In this document: positions 1 to 7,087 of the stretch, one piece after another
How positions within the stretch are numbered: the first letter of the stretch is position 1
Layout of the letters: the number at the start of each line of letters is the position of its first letter
Assembly: GCA_900772685.1 (NCBI GenBank)
Contig: CAAGRP010000352.1
Span: forward strand, 1 to 9,248
DNA from: Lachnospiraceae bacterium
Lineage (GTDB): Bacteria > Bacillota > Clostridia > Lachnospirales > Lachnospiraceae
Reading direction: 5' to 3'
Length of the DNA: 9,248 nucleotides
Translations under genes and position numbers: made by a program
The notes under the pieces: model-generated
What the model saw: only the letters and a program-made list of their open reading frames with translations
Databases searched by the model: none
What the model was told of the DNA's origin: nothing

Positions 1-337
1 GATTTGCCTGGCAGATGAGAAAATGAATCCTGATGAGACTATGGTGGTATTTGACCCGGTAGACACCTGGAAAAAAACAAAAATTCTGGGTGGAACTTAT
101 GAGGTTCGTGAGCTTCTTGTCCCTGTTATTAAAGAAGGAAAACGTGCTTATACATCTCCATCTGTTATGGAGCTTCGTGCTATTTGCCAGAAGGAGCAGA
201 ATACTCTCTGGGATGAGTCCAGACGTTTTTCAAATCCGCAGAAGGTTTATGTAGATCTTTCTCCGAAGCTTTTTGAAATGAAGAGAGAGCTGATTGAGGA
301 AATGAGCCGGAAGGACCTGGAGTTTGAGGAAGAGTAA
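1..337 (+). CDS. pncB: Nicotinate phosphoribosyltransferase, C-terminal fragment (5' end outside window)
   Basis: This is the last ~111 residues of NAPRTase, which makes nicotinate mononucleotide from nicotinate and PRPP in the NAD salvage (Preiss-Handler) pathway in the cytoplasm. The frame is open from base 2 (ICLADEK...) with no start, so the gene enters from outside; the ATG at 23 is internal. The recognisable pieces are the tail motifs FDPVDTWKK, VRELLVPV, LWDESRRFSNP and YVDLSPKL, which match the C-terminal region of Firmicutes NAPRTases, a family of roughly 480 residues. The catalytic core is not in the window. Codon use differs from the genes that follow: of seven arginine codons four are CGT, two AGA and one CGG, and all five isoleucines are ATT, whereas the next genes use AGA/AGG and often ATA or ATC. 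This suggests a different sequence background from the rest of the window. The family call comes from remembered sequence resemblance. Confidence 0.8.
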   Translation, partial: ICLADEKMNPDETMVVFDPVDTWKKTKILGGTYEVRELLVPVIKEGKRAYTSPSVMELRAICQKEQNTLWDESRRFSNPQKVYVDLSPKLFEMKRELIEEMSRKDLEFEEE

Positions 338-380
338 CATTGAGGCCAACAGAATGTAAAAATATGACATACCCTCTATC
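338..380. other. Probable left junction between two sequence backgrounds
   Basis: Just after the NAPRTase stop the sequence passes straight into the interior of an activase gene. The first ~12 codons of the activase frame (MRPTECKNMTYPL) do not read like the family segment that should precede SLMVVGQ, where I would expect something like NNDACYPSLMVVGQ. From about base 381 the match is continuous. The arginine codon preference also switches here. The exact breakpoint cannot be placed; it lies somewhere between the stop at 335-337 and about 380. Confidence 0.55.
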
Positions 381-1434
381 GCTCATGGTTGTAGGACAGT
401 ATATGGAGGCATTGAACTCCGGAAAATACGATCCTGATAAAACGGCTATCATTATCTCGCAGACAGGTGGCGGCTGCAGGGCTTCAAACTACATTGCCTT
501 CATAAGAAGAGCACTTGCAAAGGCCGGCATGAGCCAGATTCCGGTAATATCGCTCAACCTTAGCGGACTCGAAGACAATCCGGGCTTTAAGATTAATGCT
601 AATATTGCTTTCAGGGCGGTATATGCGGCTGTGTTCGGAGATATACTCATGAAGTGCCTCTACAGGATGCGTCCTTACGAAAAGGTAAAGGGATCTGCCG
701 ATGAAATGCACAAAAAATGGGAGAAGGTCTGCATTGATTTTGTTACCGGACCTAAAGTGCATTACAGACAGTATAAAAAGATCTGTCGAGACATAATAAG
801 AGATTTTGATAACCTTCCGATCACGGATGAGGTAAAGCCGAGAGTAGGTATCGTAGGAGAGATCCTCGTCAAGTTCCTTCCGGCGGCAAACAATCATCTT
901 GCGGAGCTGCTTGAAAGAGAGGGTGCAGAGGCGGTATGTCCGGATCTTCTGGATTTCTTTATGTACTGCTTTTATAATGCCAACTTCAAGAAGGAGCATC
1001 TTGGAGGAAGCAGAAAGACCGCATTCATGTGCAACCTCGGAATAAAGGGCATAAACTGGCTCAGGGGAACCGCAACCAAGGAATTTAAAAAGAGTAAGCA
1101 TTTTGCTCCGCCTGCAGACATAAGAGAACTTGCAAAATATGCATCGCCTATAGTTTCTGTCGGAAACCAGACCGGTGAGGGATGGTTCCTTACGGGAGAG
1201 ATGATGGAGCTTATACACAGCGGTGTAATGAACATCGTCTGCATACAGCCGTTTGCATGTCTGCCTAACCACATAGTCGGAAAGGGAGTTATCAAGGCGA
1301 TAAGGAAGAACTATCCGCAGGCAAATATAGTTGCGGTGGATTACGATCCGGGTGCTTCTGAGGTAAACCAGCTCAACAGGATCAAGCTCATGCTTTCGAC
1401 TGCAAACAAACAATTACATTCACAGGATAAATAA
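340..1434 (+). CDS. 2-hydroxyacyl-CoA dehydratase activase-related protein, C-terminal part only (headless)
   Basis: The 364 residues match the C-terminal end of the long acyl-CoA dehydratase activase-related proteins of Clostridia, usually well over 1,000 residues. In that family BadF/BcrA-type ATPase domains and a DUF2229 region come first. Those ATPase domains would be upstream and are absent here. Visible family blocks are SLMVVGQ (14-20), QTGGGCRASNY (41-51), PVISLNLSGLE (68-78), PRVGIVGEILVKF (167-179), GNQTGEGWFLTGEM (275-288), QPFACLPNHIVGKG (303-316) and DYDPGASEVNQLNR (334-347), with several cysteines that could hold a cluster. The only upstream start is TTG at 340, nine bases after GAGGA at 326-330, a site that is also the coding end of NAPRTase; ATG at 364 is an alternative. 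A TGA at 325-327 closes the frame upstream. Arginine codons are 15 AGA/AGG of 17. I infer a truncated gene or a chimeric join rather than a natural short protein. The role of the full protein is uncertain; it resembles the activator and component proteins of 2-hydroxyglutaryl-CoA dehydratase. Confidence 0.75.
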   Translation: MRPTECKNMTYPLSLMVVGQYMEALNSGKYDPDKTAIIISQTGGGCRASNYIAFIRRALAKAGMSQIPVISLNLSGLEDNPGFKINANIAFRAVYAAVFGDILMKCLYRMRPYEKVKGSADEMHKKWEKVCIDFVTGPKVHYRQYKKICRDIIRDFDNLPITDEVKPRVGIVGEILVKFLPAANNHLAELLEREGAEAVCPDLLDFFMYCFYNANFKKEHLGGSRKTAFMCNLGIKGINWLRGTATKEFKKSKHFAPPADIRELAKYASPIVSVGNQTGEGWFLTGEMMELIHSGVMNIVCIQPFACLPNHIVGKGVIKAIRKNYPQANIVAVDYDPGASEVNQLNRIKLMLSTANKQLHSQDK

Positions 1435-1435
1435 G

Positions 1436-2572
1436 ATGAAATATACCGTATTAAAAAAAGACGGAAATGCAAAAAGAGCACACATGGAAACAGTCCATGG
1501 TACGATAGAAACGCCGGTATTTATGAATGTCGGAACAGTGGCGGCGATAAAGGGTGCCGTTTCGACAGAGGATCTTGAAAATATCGGAACACAGGTCGAG
1601 CTTTCAAATACCTATCATCTCCATGTAAGACCGGGTGATGAGATCGTGAAAAAGATGGGCGGACTTCATAAGTTCATGGACTGGCACAGACCTATACTTA
1701 CGGATTCCGGCGGTTTTCAGGTATTCTCGCTCGCAAAGATGAGAAAGATAAAAGAAGAAGGCGTCTATTTTAATTCCCATATAGACGGCAGGAAGATCTT
1801 CATGGGACCGGAGGAGAGCATGCAGATACAGTCGAATCTTGCATCTACGATCGCAATGGCATTCGATGAGTGTCCGTCCGCAAAGGCCGAAAGAGAATAT
1901 GTGCGTGCATCGGTCGACAGGACCGTAAGATGGCTTGAGAGATGTCAGGTCAAAATGCGTTCACTCAACGAGAGAGCCGATACCATAAACAAAGAACAGC
2001 TCCTTTTCGGAATAAACCAGGGAGCGATATTTAAAGATATCAGGGTCGAAAATGCAAAGCAGATAGCAGCCATGGGACTCGACGGATATGCTATCGGAGG
2101 GCTTGCGGTCGGAGAGACTCATGAGGAGATGTATCATATAATAGAAGAAACAGCTCCTTATCTTCCGGAAAACAAGCCTGTATATCTGATGGGTGTCGGT
2201 ACTCCCGAAAATATACTGGAGGCTGTAGACAGAGGCGTTGATTTCTTTGACTGTGTATATCCTAGCAGGAACGGACGTCACGGACATGTTTATACAAACA
2301 AAGGAAAGCTCAATCTGTTCAATGCAAAGTATGAGACCGACGGAGCACCTATAGAGGAGGGCTGCAGCTGTCCTGCATGCAGAAGATATTCAAGAGCATA
2401 TATAAGACATCTTTTAAAAGCCAAGGAGATGCTTGGAATGAGACTCTGCGTCCTTCATAACCTCAGTTTTTACAACAGACTCATGGCTGAAATAAGAACG
2501 GCTATAGAAAACGGCGAGTATAAACACTTCAAGGAAGAAAAAATCCTTGGATTTAAAGAAAGTTCTTGCTAA
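1436..2572 (+). CDS. tgt: tRNA-guanine transglycosylase (queuine/preQ1 tRNA-ribosyltransferase)
   Basis: Tgt swaps guanine-34 for a 7-deazaguanine base (preQ1 in most bacteria, queuine in some) in tRNAs for Asp, Asn, His and Tyr, acting in the cytoplasm as a TIM-barrel homodimer. The 378 residues are full length. DSGGFQVFSL (90-99) carries Asp90, the counterpart of the general acid/base. GGLAVGE is at 221-227. FDCVYPSRNGRHG (271-283) carries the nucleophile Asp272. The zinc site is Cys310, Cys312, Cys315 and His341 (CSCPAC...VLHN). Cys145 in FDECPS and Val225 sit where preQ1-type enzymes have Cys and Val, which weakly favours preQ1 over queuine as substrate. The start is the ATG one base after the preceding stop, eight bases after AGGA at 1424-1427, so it is probably co-transcribed and coupled with the activase frame. 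No queCDEF or queA gene is in the window. Confidence 0.95.
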   Translation: MKYTVLKKDGNAKRAHMETVHGTIETPVFMNVGTVAAIKGAVSTEDLENIGTQVELSNTYHLHVRPGDEIVKKMGGLHKFMDWHRPILTDSGGFQVFSLAKMRKIKEEGVYFNSHIDGRKIFMGPEESMQIQSNLASTIAMAFDECPSAKAEREYVRASVDRTVRWLERCQVKMRSLNERADTINKEQLLFGINQGAIFKDIRVENAKQIAAMGLDGYAIGGLAVGETHEEMYHIIEETAPYLPENKPVYLMGVGTPENILEAVDRGVDFFDCVYPSRNGRHGHVYTNKGKLNLFNAKYETDGAPIEEGCSCPACRRYSRAYIRHLLKAKEMLGMRLCVLHNLSFYNRLMAEIRTAIENGEYKHFKEEKILGFKESSC

Positions 2573-2619
2573 TAACAGGTAAATTGTGTAATATAAAAAC
2601 GCTATCGTTAAATAGCATG

Positions 2620-2693
2620 ATGTCAGGGTGAATTTTACAAAACCTGCATCGAATTATAATTTTGTGATAGGAACACTGATCACACCCCGACAT
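2620..2693. repeat. Imperfect inverted repeat flanking the yajC promoter
   Basis: ATGTCAGGGTG (2620-2630) pairs with CACCCCGACAT (2683-2693) over 11 bases with one A/C mismatch. The 52 bases between contain the whole predicted promoter. In a read-through transcript from tgt the arms could close a large hairpin that ends immediately before the yajC Shine-Dalgarno. In DNA they could be two half-sites. The function is not known; the repeat itself is read directly from the sequence. Confidence 0.5.
2634..2660 (+). promoter_or_regulatory. Predicted sigma-A-type promoter for yajC
   Basis: A perfect -10 hexamer TATAAT lies at 2655-2660. The best -35 is TTTACA at 2634-2639 with a 15-base spacer, or TTTTAC at 2633-2638 with 16; both spacers are shorter than the preferred 17. 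Transcription would begin near 2667, about 40 bases before the yajC ATG. A 6-bp dyad TGTGAT (2663-2668) / ATCACA (2679-2684) begins right at the predicted start site. Confidence 0.55.
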
Positions 2694-2708
2694 AAGGAGG
2701 AACTGTAA

Positions 2709-3071
2709 ATGGGTATTTTAGCATCAGCAACAGGCGGAAGTTCATGGAGCATGATCCTTATATTTGTTATATTGATCGCTGTTATGTATTTCATCATGAT
2801 CCGTCCGCAGAATAAAGAGAAGAAGAGACTCCAGGCAATGCTTTCGTCTATGGAACCGGGCGATGCTGTCGTCACAACTGCCGGATTTTACGGTGTGATC
2901 ATAGATATAACAGATGAAGATGTTATCGTTGAGTTCGGCAATAACAGAAACTGCCGTATCCCGATGAAAAAACAGGCTATCATCCAGGTCGAAAAAGCCG
3001 GATCCGGTCCAGCTGTAACTAATACAGAAAAGACAGATGCTGCAGACGCAAAAAAGGATGAAAAGAAATAA
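2709..3071 (+). CDS. yajC: Preprotein translocase accessory subunit YajC
   Basis: YajC is a small single-pass membrane protein that associates with SecDF and the SecYEG channel. Its exact role in export is still unclear and it is generally not essential. The 120 residues show the family layout: a glycine/serine-rich N-terminus, one transmembrane helix at about residues 13-32 (MILIFVILIAVMYFIMI), the conserved RPQNKEKKR turn just after it, and a small beta-rich cytoplasmic domain with the block GDAVVTTAGFYGVI. The tail from about residue 95 is a charged, lysine- and aspartate-rich low-complexity end. The start follows an excellent AAGGAGG at 2694-2700 with an eight-base spacer. It has its own predicted promoter, and a strong stem-loop follows. 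secD and secF, often next to yajC, are not here. Confidence 0.93.
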   Translation: MGILASATGGSSWSMILIFVILIAVMYFIMIRPQNKEKKRLQAMLSSMEPGDAVVTTAGFYGVIIDITDEDVIVEFGNNRNCRIPMKKQAIIQVEKAGSGPAVTNTEKTDAADAKKDEKK

Positions 3072-3104
3072 TTTACCAGAATATTGATATCCAAGGATAA
3101 GTCT

Positions 3105-3141
3105 ATACGCGCTGCAGTATCTGCAGCGCGTATTGCGTTTT
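3105..3141 (+). terminator. Strong stem-loop after yajC, probable intrinsic terminator
   Basis: ATACGCGCTGCAG (3105-3117), loop TAT, and its exact reverse complement CTGCAGCGCGTAT (3121-3133) make a perfect GC-rich 13-bp stem. The following TTGCGTTTTATC has only a short T run (TTTT at 3138-3141) displaced by four bases, so it is a slightly weak intrinsic terminator. It would separate yajC from leuB. Confidence 0.65.
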
Positions 3142-3177
3142 ATCGTATTAAAATAAAAACTGCGGGGGTTTTTAATT

Positions 3178-4260
3178 ATGAAAAATATTATAGGTTTGAT
3201 TTATGGAGACGGTATAGGACCTGAGATAGTGACCGAGGCAAAGAAGGTCCTTGATACCGCGGCATCAAAATACGGACTGGATTTTGAATATGACAGATTG
3301 CTTCTGGGAGGAGAATCCATAGACAAAACAGGACTTCCTCTTACGGATGAGACCGTTGAAAAAGCAAAAAAATGCGACGCTGTACTTATGGGATCCATCG
3401 GCGGAGACGCAAAGACTTCACCGTGGTATCAGCTTGAACCGTCAAAAAGACCGGAAGCCGGACTTCTTGGGATAAGAAAGGCACTGAACCTTTTTGCAAA
3501 TCTCAGACCGGCATATCTTTATGATGAGCTGAGTGATGCATGTCCTTTAAAAAGTGATATAAAGGGCAGCGGCTTCGATATGATAATAGTAAGAGAGCTT
3601 ACGGGCGGACTCTATTTCGGAGAAAGACATACCGAAGTGGTCGATGGCGTTCGTACAGCAGTAGATACATTAAAATACAATGAAAATGAAATAAGAAGGA
3701 TAGCAGTAAAGGCATTTGACATTGCTTCGAAGAGAAGAAAAAAGGTTACAAGCGTCGATAAGGCAAATGTACTCGATTCATCAAGACTTTGGAGAAGTGT
3801 CATCGAGGAAGTGGCAAAGGATTATCCGGAGGTTGCTCTTGAGCATATGCTCGTTGATAACTGTGCGATGCAGCTTGTAATGAATCCGGGACAGTTCGAT
3901 GTAGTCCTTACGGAGAACATGTTCGGAGATATATTGTCTGATGAGGCAAGTATGATCACAGGATCTATAGGAATGCTCTCATCGGCAAGTCTTAACGAGA
4001 CAAAGTTCGGCCTTTATGAGCCGAGTCACGGTTCCGCGCCTGATATAGCGGGAAAAGGACTTGCAAACCCTATAGCAACGATCCTTTCGGCAGCAATGAT
4101 GCTCAGATTTTCTCTCAACCTTGACAAAGCGGCCGATGATATAGAGGATGCGGTAAGAAAGGTGCTTGCCGAAGGATACAGAACGCCGGATATCTATTCC
4201 GAAGGAAAAATCAAAGTCACGACCACACAGATGGGTGATCTTATAGCAGAGAGGATATAA
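3178..4260 (+). CDS. leuB: 3-isopropylmalate dehydrogenase
   Basis: LeuB oxidatively decarboxylates (2R,3S)-3-isopropylmalate to 2-oxoisocaproate with NAD+, the third leucine-specific step, in the cytoplasm as a dimer. The 360 residues are full length for the family. GDGIGPEI is at 10-17. Substrate arginines are Arg100, Arg110 and Arg139 (RELTGGLYFGER 139-150), with Tyr146 and Lys195. The metal-binding aspartates are Asp227, Asp251 and Asp255 in the region DNCAMQLV...FGDILSDEAS. The nucleotide loop HGSAPDIAGKGLANP spans 284-298, and its Asp289 fits NAD rather than NADP use. The start ATG has no typical Shine-Dalgarno; the nearest purine-rich run is GGGGG at 3164-3168, nine bases upstream. I find no convincing promoter in the 44 bases between the upstream stem-loop and the ATG, and no leader peptide or T-box there. 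It is followed after one base by ilvB. leuA and leuCD are not in the window. Confidence 0.95.
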   Translation: MKNIIGLIYGDGIGPEIVTEAKKVLDTAASKYGLDFEYDRLLLGGESIDKTGLPLTDETVEKAKKCDAVLMGSIGGDAKTSPWYQLEPSKRPEAGLLGIRKALNLFANLRPAYLYDELSDACPLKSDIKGSGFDMIIVRELTGGLYFGERHTEVVDGVRTAVDTLKYNENEIRRIAVKAFDIASKRRKKVTSVDKANVLDSSRLWRSVIEEVAKDYPEVALEHMLVDNCAMQLVMNPGQFDVVLTENMFGDILSDEASMITGSIGMLSSASLNETKFGLYEPSHGSAPDIAGKGLANPIATILSAAMMLRFSLNLDKAADDIEDAVRKVLAEGYRTPDIYSEGKIKVTTTQMGDLIAERI

Positions 4261-4261
4261 T

Positions 4262-5938
4262 ATGAAATTAAACGGATCCCAGATCGTTCTTGAATGCCTT
4301 AAAGAGCAGGGAGTAGATACTGTTTTCGGATATCCGGGCGGAGCTATTCTCAACATTTACGATGCTTTATATAATGAAAAAAAGATAAAACACATACTTA
4401 CATCCCATGAACAGGGAGCGGCACATGCTGCCGACGGTTATGCAAGGGCTACGGGAAAAGTAGGAGTCTGCTTTGCGACCAGCGGACCCGGAGCTACTAA
4501 TCTCGTAACGGGTATCGCTACTGCATACATGGACTCCATACCGCTTGTTGCCATAACGGCAAACGTCGGTACGAAGCTTCTCGGAAAGGATTCATTTCAG
4601 GAGATAGACATTGCGGGTGTTACGATGCCGATAACCAAGCACAGTCTTCTGGTAAAGGATGTAACGGTTCTTGCCGACACCTTAAGAAAGGCCTTCAGGA
4701 TAGCGAATTCCGGAAGAAAGGGTCCTGTTCTTGTAGATATAACAAAGGACGTTACGGCCGCAGAATGTGAATATACATACAAAGAGCCCGAAAAGATCGA
4801 GCCACAGATAATATCAAAAGAAAGCGATCTTAAGAAAGCGGCGCAGATGATAAACAGGTCTGCAAGACCTTATCTCTTCGTGGGCGGCGGTGCCACGGCG
4901 TCAAGAGCCGAAAAAGAGGTGCGTGAGCTTGCGGATAGATTAAATTCACCGGTATGTGACAGCCTTATGGGCAAGGGTGTATTCCCGGGAACCGATCATA
5001 AATACACCGGAATGCTAGGTATGCACGGAACAAAGGCTTCAAACCTCGGAATGTATGCCTGCGATCTGCTTATCGTACTCGGTGCAAGATTTTCGGACAG
5101 ATGTGTCGGAAATCCTCAGAAATTCACAACCGGAAAGATACTGCAGATAGATATCGATGCGGCAGAGATAAATAAAAACGTAAAAGTAGACCAGTGTATC
5201 ATAGGAGATGTAAAGGCAGTGCTCCAGAAACTGCTTCCTATGATAGGGAAAAAGGATAATACGCTCTGGCTTGAGAAGATAGAAAAGCTTAAAAAAGAAT
5301 ATCCGCTTTCATATGACATGAGATCTCTTACGGGACCGTCTGCCATTAAAGCAATGTATGATATCACAAAGGGCGATGCTATTATATGTACGGATGTAGG
5401 TCAGCATCAGATGTGGGCTTCCCAGTATTACAAATATGACGAGCCGTGCAGGCTCCTTACATCGGGAGGACTCGGAACCATGGGCTACGGACTCGGAGCA
5501 GCCATGGGAGCAAAGGAGGGCTGTCCTGATAAAACAGTCATCAATATAACGGGTGACGGATGCTTCAGGATGAATCTTAATGAGCTTGCGACTGTATCGA
5601 GAAGCAATATCCCGGTAATAGAAGTCATCATGAACAACAAGGTGTTGGGAATGGTACGTCAGTGGCAGTCACTGTTTTACGGACAGAGATATTCGAGCAC
5701 CGTACTTGAGGACAAAGTTGACTTTGTGAAGGTTTCGGAAGGCTTCGGAGTCAAGGCTGTAAGAGTTGAAACTCTTGACGAGTTCAAAAAAGCCTTTGAG
5801 GAGGCCGTAAACTCAAAAGAGCCGAGAGTGATCGAATGCAGCATAGAAAAGGACGACAAGGTATTTCCTATGATACCTGCCGGTGCGGCAAATAAAGATG
5901 TATTTGATGAATCAGATCTTGAAAACAAGGAAGGCTGA
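4262..5938 (+). CDS. ilvB: Acetolactate synthase, catalytic (large) subunit
   Basis: This ThDP- and FAD-dependent enzyme condenses two pyruvates to 2-acetolactate, or pyruvate with 2-oxobutyrate, as the first shared step of valine, leucine and isoleucine synthesis. The 558 residues are full length. In order: the ThDP N-terminal domain with catalytic Glu50 (SHEQGAAHAADGYARATG), SGPGATN (74-80), FAD-region motifs SFQEID (111-116) and ARFSDR (275-280), QHQMWA (381-386), and the ThDP/Mg2+ motif GDG (431-433) through Asn458-Asn459, then MVRQWQ (464-469). The ARFSDR/FAD signature and the tail point to the biosynthetic, not the catabolic (AlsS), form. The ATG follows leuB by one base, with AGAGAGGA ending six bases upstream, so the two are surely co-transcribed. 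No small regulatory subunit ilvN is adjacent, so valine feedback control cannot be judged from here. Confidence 0.95.
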   Translation: MKLNGSQIVLECLKEQGVDTVFGYPGGAILNIYDALYNEKKIKHILTSHEQGAAHAADGYARATGKVGVCFATSGPGATNLVTGIATAYMDSIPLVAITANVGTKLLGKDSFQEIDIAGVTMPITKHSLLVKDVTVLADTLRKAFRIANSGRKGPVLVDITKDVTAAECEYTYKEPEKIEPQIISKESDLKKAAQMINRSARPYLFVGGGATASRAEKEVRELADRLNSPVCDSLMGKGVFPGTDHKYTGMLGMHGTKASNLGMYACDLLIVLGARFSDRCVGNPQKFTTGKILQIDIDAAEINKNVKVDQCIIGDVKAVLQKLLPMIGKKDNTLWLEKIEKLKKEYPLSYDMRSLTGPSAIKAMYDITKGDAIICTDVGQHQMWASQYYKYDEPCRLLTSGGLGTMGYGLGAAMGAKEGCPDKTVINITGDGCFRMNLNELATVSRSNIPVIEVIMNNKVLGMVRQWQSLFYGQRYSSTVLEDKVDFVKVSEGFGVKAVRVETLDEFKKAFEEAVNSKEPRVIECSIEKDDKVFPMIPAGAANKDVFDESDLENKEG

Positions 5939-6001
5939 TCTTCAGTTATATAGCAGCAGATAAAGGATCAATCATTTAAGCAGACGGAGGAGATATGAAA
6001 A

Positions 6002-7087
6002 ATGAGCAGAGTATATAATTTTTCTGCAGGACCGGCAGTATTACCGGAAGAGGTTCTTAAAGAGGCTCAGGCAGAGCTCCTTGATTATCAGGGATGCGGA
6101 ATGTCAGTAATGGAGATGAGCCATCGTTCAAAGGCATTTGACAGCATAATAGAGGCTGCCAAGGCAGATCTCAGAGATCTTATGAATATTCCTGAGGATT
6201 ATGAGGTATTGTTCCTGGCAGGCGGAGCACATCTTCAGTTCGCACAGGTTCCTATGAACCTTATGAAGAACAGGGTTGCCGATTATATCCTGACAGGACA
6301 GTGGGCAAAGAAAGCATATAAAGAGGCATGTATCTACGGAAAGGCAAATGTTATCGCTTCATCGGAGGACAAGACATTCTCTTACATCCCGGATTGCAGC
6401 GACCTATCTGTATCACCGGATGCGGATTATGTATATATCTGCGAGAATAATACAATATACGGAACAAAATACAAAAAGCTTCCGAATACTAAGGGCAAGA
6501 TCCTTGTAGCTGATGTTTCATCCTGCTTCCTTTCGGAGCCTGTTGACGTTACAAAATACGGAGTCATCTACGGCGGAGTACAGAAGAACATCGGACCTGC
6601 CGGAATGTGTATTGCCATCGTGAGAAAAGATCTTATCACAGACGATGTGCTTGACTGCACTCCTACAATAATGAAATATAAAACACAGGCAGATGCAAAG
6701 TCTCTTTACAACACACCTAACTGCTTCTGTGTATATATGTGCGGAAAGGTATTCAAGTGGCTCAAGAAGATGGGCGGACTTGAGGAAATGAAGAAGCTCA
6801 ACGAGTATAAAGCAGGACTTCTTTATGATTACCTTGATTCAAGCAGGATGTTCAAGGGAACCGTAAGAAAAGAAGACCGTTCACTGATGAACGTTCCGTT
6901 CGTAATAGGAGACAAGGATCTCGAAGCTAAGTTCATTAAAGAATCGGATGCGGCAGGTCTTAAGAGTCTTAAGGGACACAGAACCGTCGGCGGAATGAGA
7001 GCAAGTATCTACAATGCAATGCCGGTCGAGGGCGTTAAAACACTTGTTGAGTTTATGAAGAAATTCGAGGAGGAAAATCTGAAATGA
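6002..7087 (+). CDS. serC: Phosphoserine aminotransferase
   Basis: SerC transfers an amino group from glutamate to 3-phosphohydroxypyruvate, giving O-phosphoserine; it is a class V, PLP-dependent homodimer in the cytoplasm. The 361 residues are full length. NFSAGPAVLP (6-15) is the family opening, MEMSHRSKAF (37-46) binds substrate phosphate, and Trp101 sits in GQWAKKA. Asp171 (ADVSS) contacts the PLP ring nitrogen. Lys195 in GGVQKNIGPAG is the Schiff-base lysine. GHRTVGGMRASIYNAMP (325-341) supplies the C-terminal arginine. The chosen ATG at 6002 lies 11 bases after GGAGG (5986-5990). An earlier ATG at 5995 opens only a seven-codon frame. The 3' end overlaps serA by four bases (ATGA), showing translational coupling. 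The 63-base gap after ilvB has no terminator, so read-through from leuB-ilvB is possible. Confidence 0.95.
   Translation: MSRVYNFSAGPAVLPEEVLKEAQAELLDYQGCGMSVMEMSHRSKAFDSIIEAAKADLRDLMNIPEDYEVLFLAGGAHLQFAQVPMNLMKNRVADYILTGQWAKKAYKEACIYGKANVIASSEDKTFSYIPDCSDLSVSPDADYVYICENNTIYGTKYKKLPNTKGKILVADVSSCFLSEPVDVTKYGVIYGGVQKNIGPAGMCIAIVRKDLITDDVLDCTPTIMKYKTQADAKSLYNTPNCFCVYMCGKVFKWLKKMGGLEEMKKLNEYKAGLLYDYLDSSRMFKGTVRKEDRSLMNVPFVIGDKDLEAKFIKESDAAGLKSLKGHRTVGGMRASIYNAMPVEGVKTLVEFMKKFEEENLK

Larger units (their letters stand above)
2573..2708. other. tgt-yajC intergenic region
   Basis: This 136-base AT-rich gap holds no ORF. It carries a probable promoter (2634-2660), a long-range inverted repeat with arms at 2620-2630 and 2683-2693, and the yajC ribosome site AAGGAGG at 2694-2700. 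A short GCTAT/ATAGC hairpin at 2601-2616 is too weak to call a terminator for tgt, so read-through into yajC is possible. Confidence 0.6.

Noticed and set aside
340..366. The TTG at 340 as proof of a natural short activase gene
   Set aside because: The GAGGA upstream is part of the NAPRTase coding end, and the protein begins in the middle of its family. A TTG in this place can arise by chance.
484..1413. A 309-codon open frame on the minus strand opposite the activase
   Set aside because: It mirrors a well-supported coding frame, its protein is rich in Arg, Tyr, Ile and Cys without any recognisable motif, and there is no ribosome site at its start.
2601..2616. GCTAT/ATAGC hairpin as terminator for tgt
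   Set aside because: Only five base pairs, AT-rich, with no T run after it.
2663..2684. TGTGAT/ATCACA dyad as a CRP site
   Set aside because: The spacing between the TGTGA and TCACA halves is 12, not the usual 6, and CRP-cAMP control is not expected in Clostridia. Six-base dyads are common by chance.
3134..3177. T-box or leucine leader peptide before leuB
   Set aside because: The space is too short for a T-box, no T-box core sequence is visible, and there is no ATG-started leucine-rich frame between 3072 and 3177.
5939..6001. Separate promoter for serC using TTATAT near 5946
   Set aside because: No acceptable -35 lies at the right distance; read-through from ilvB is as likely.
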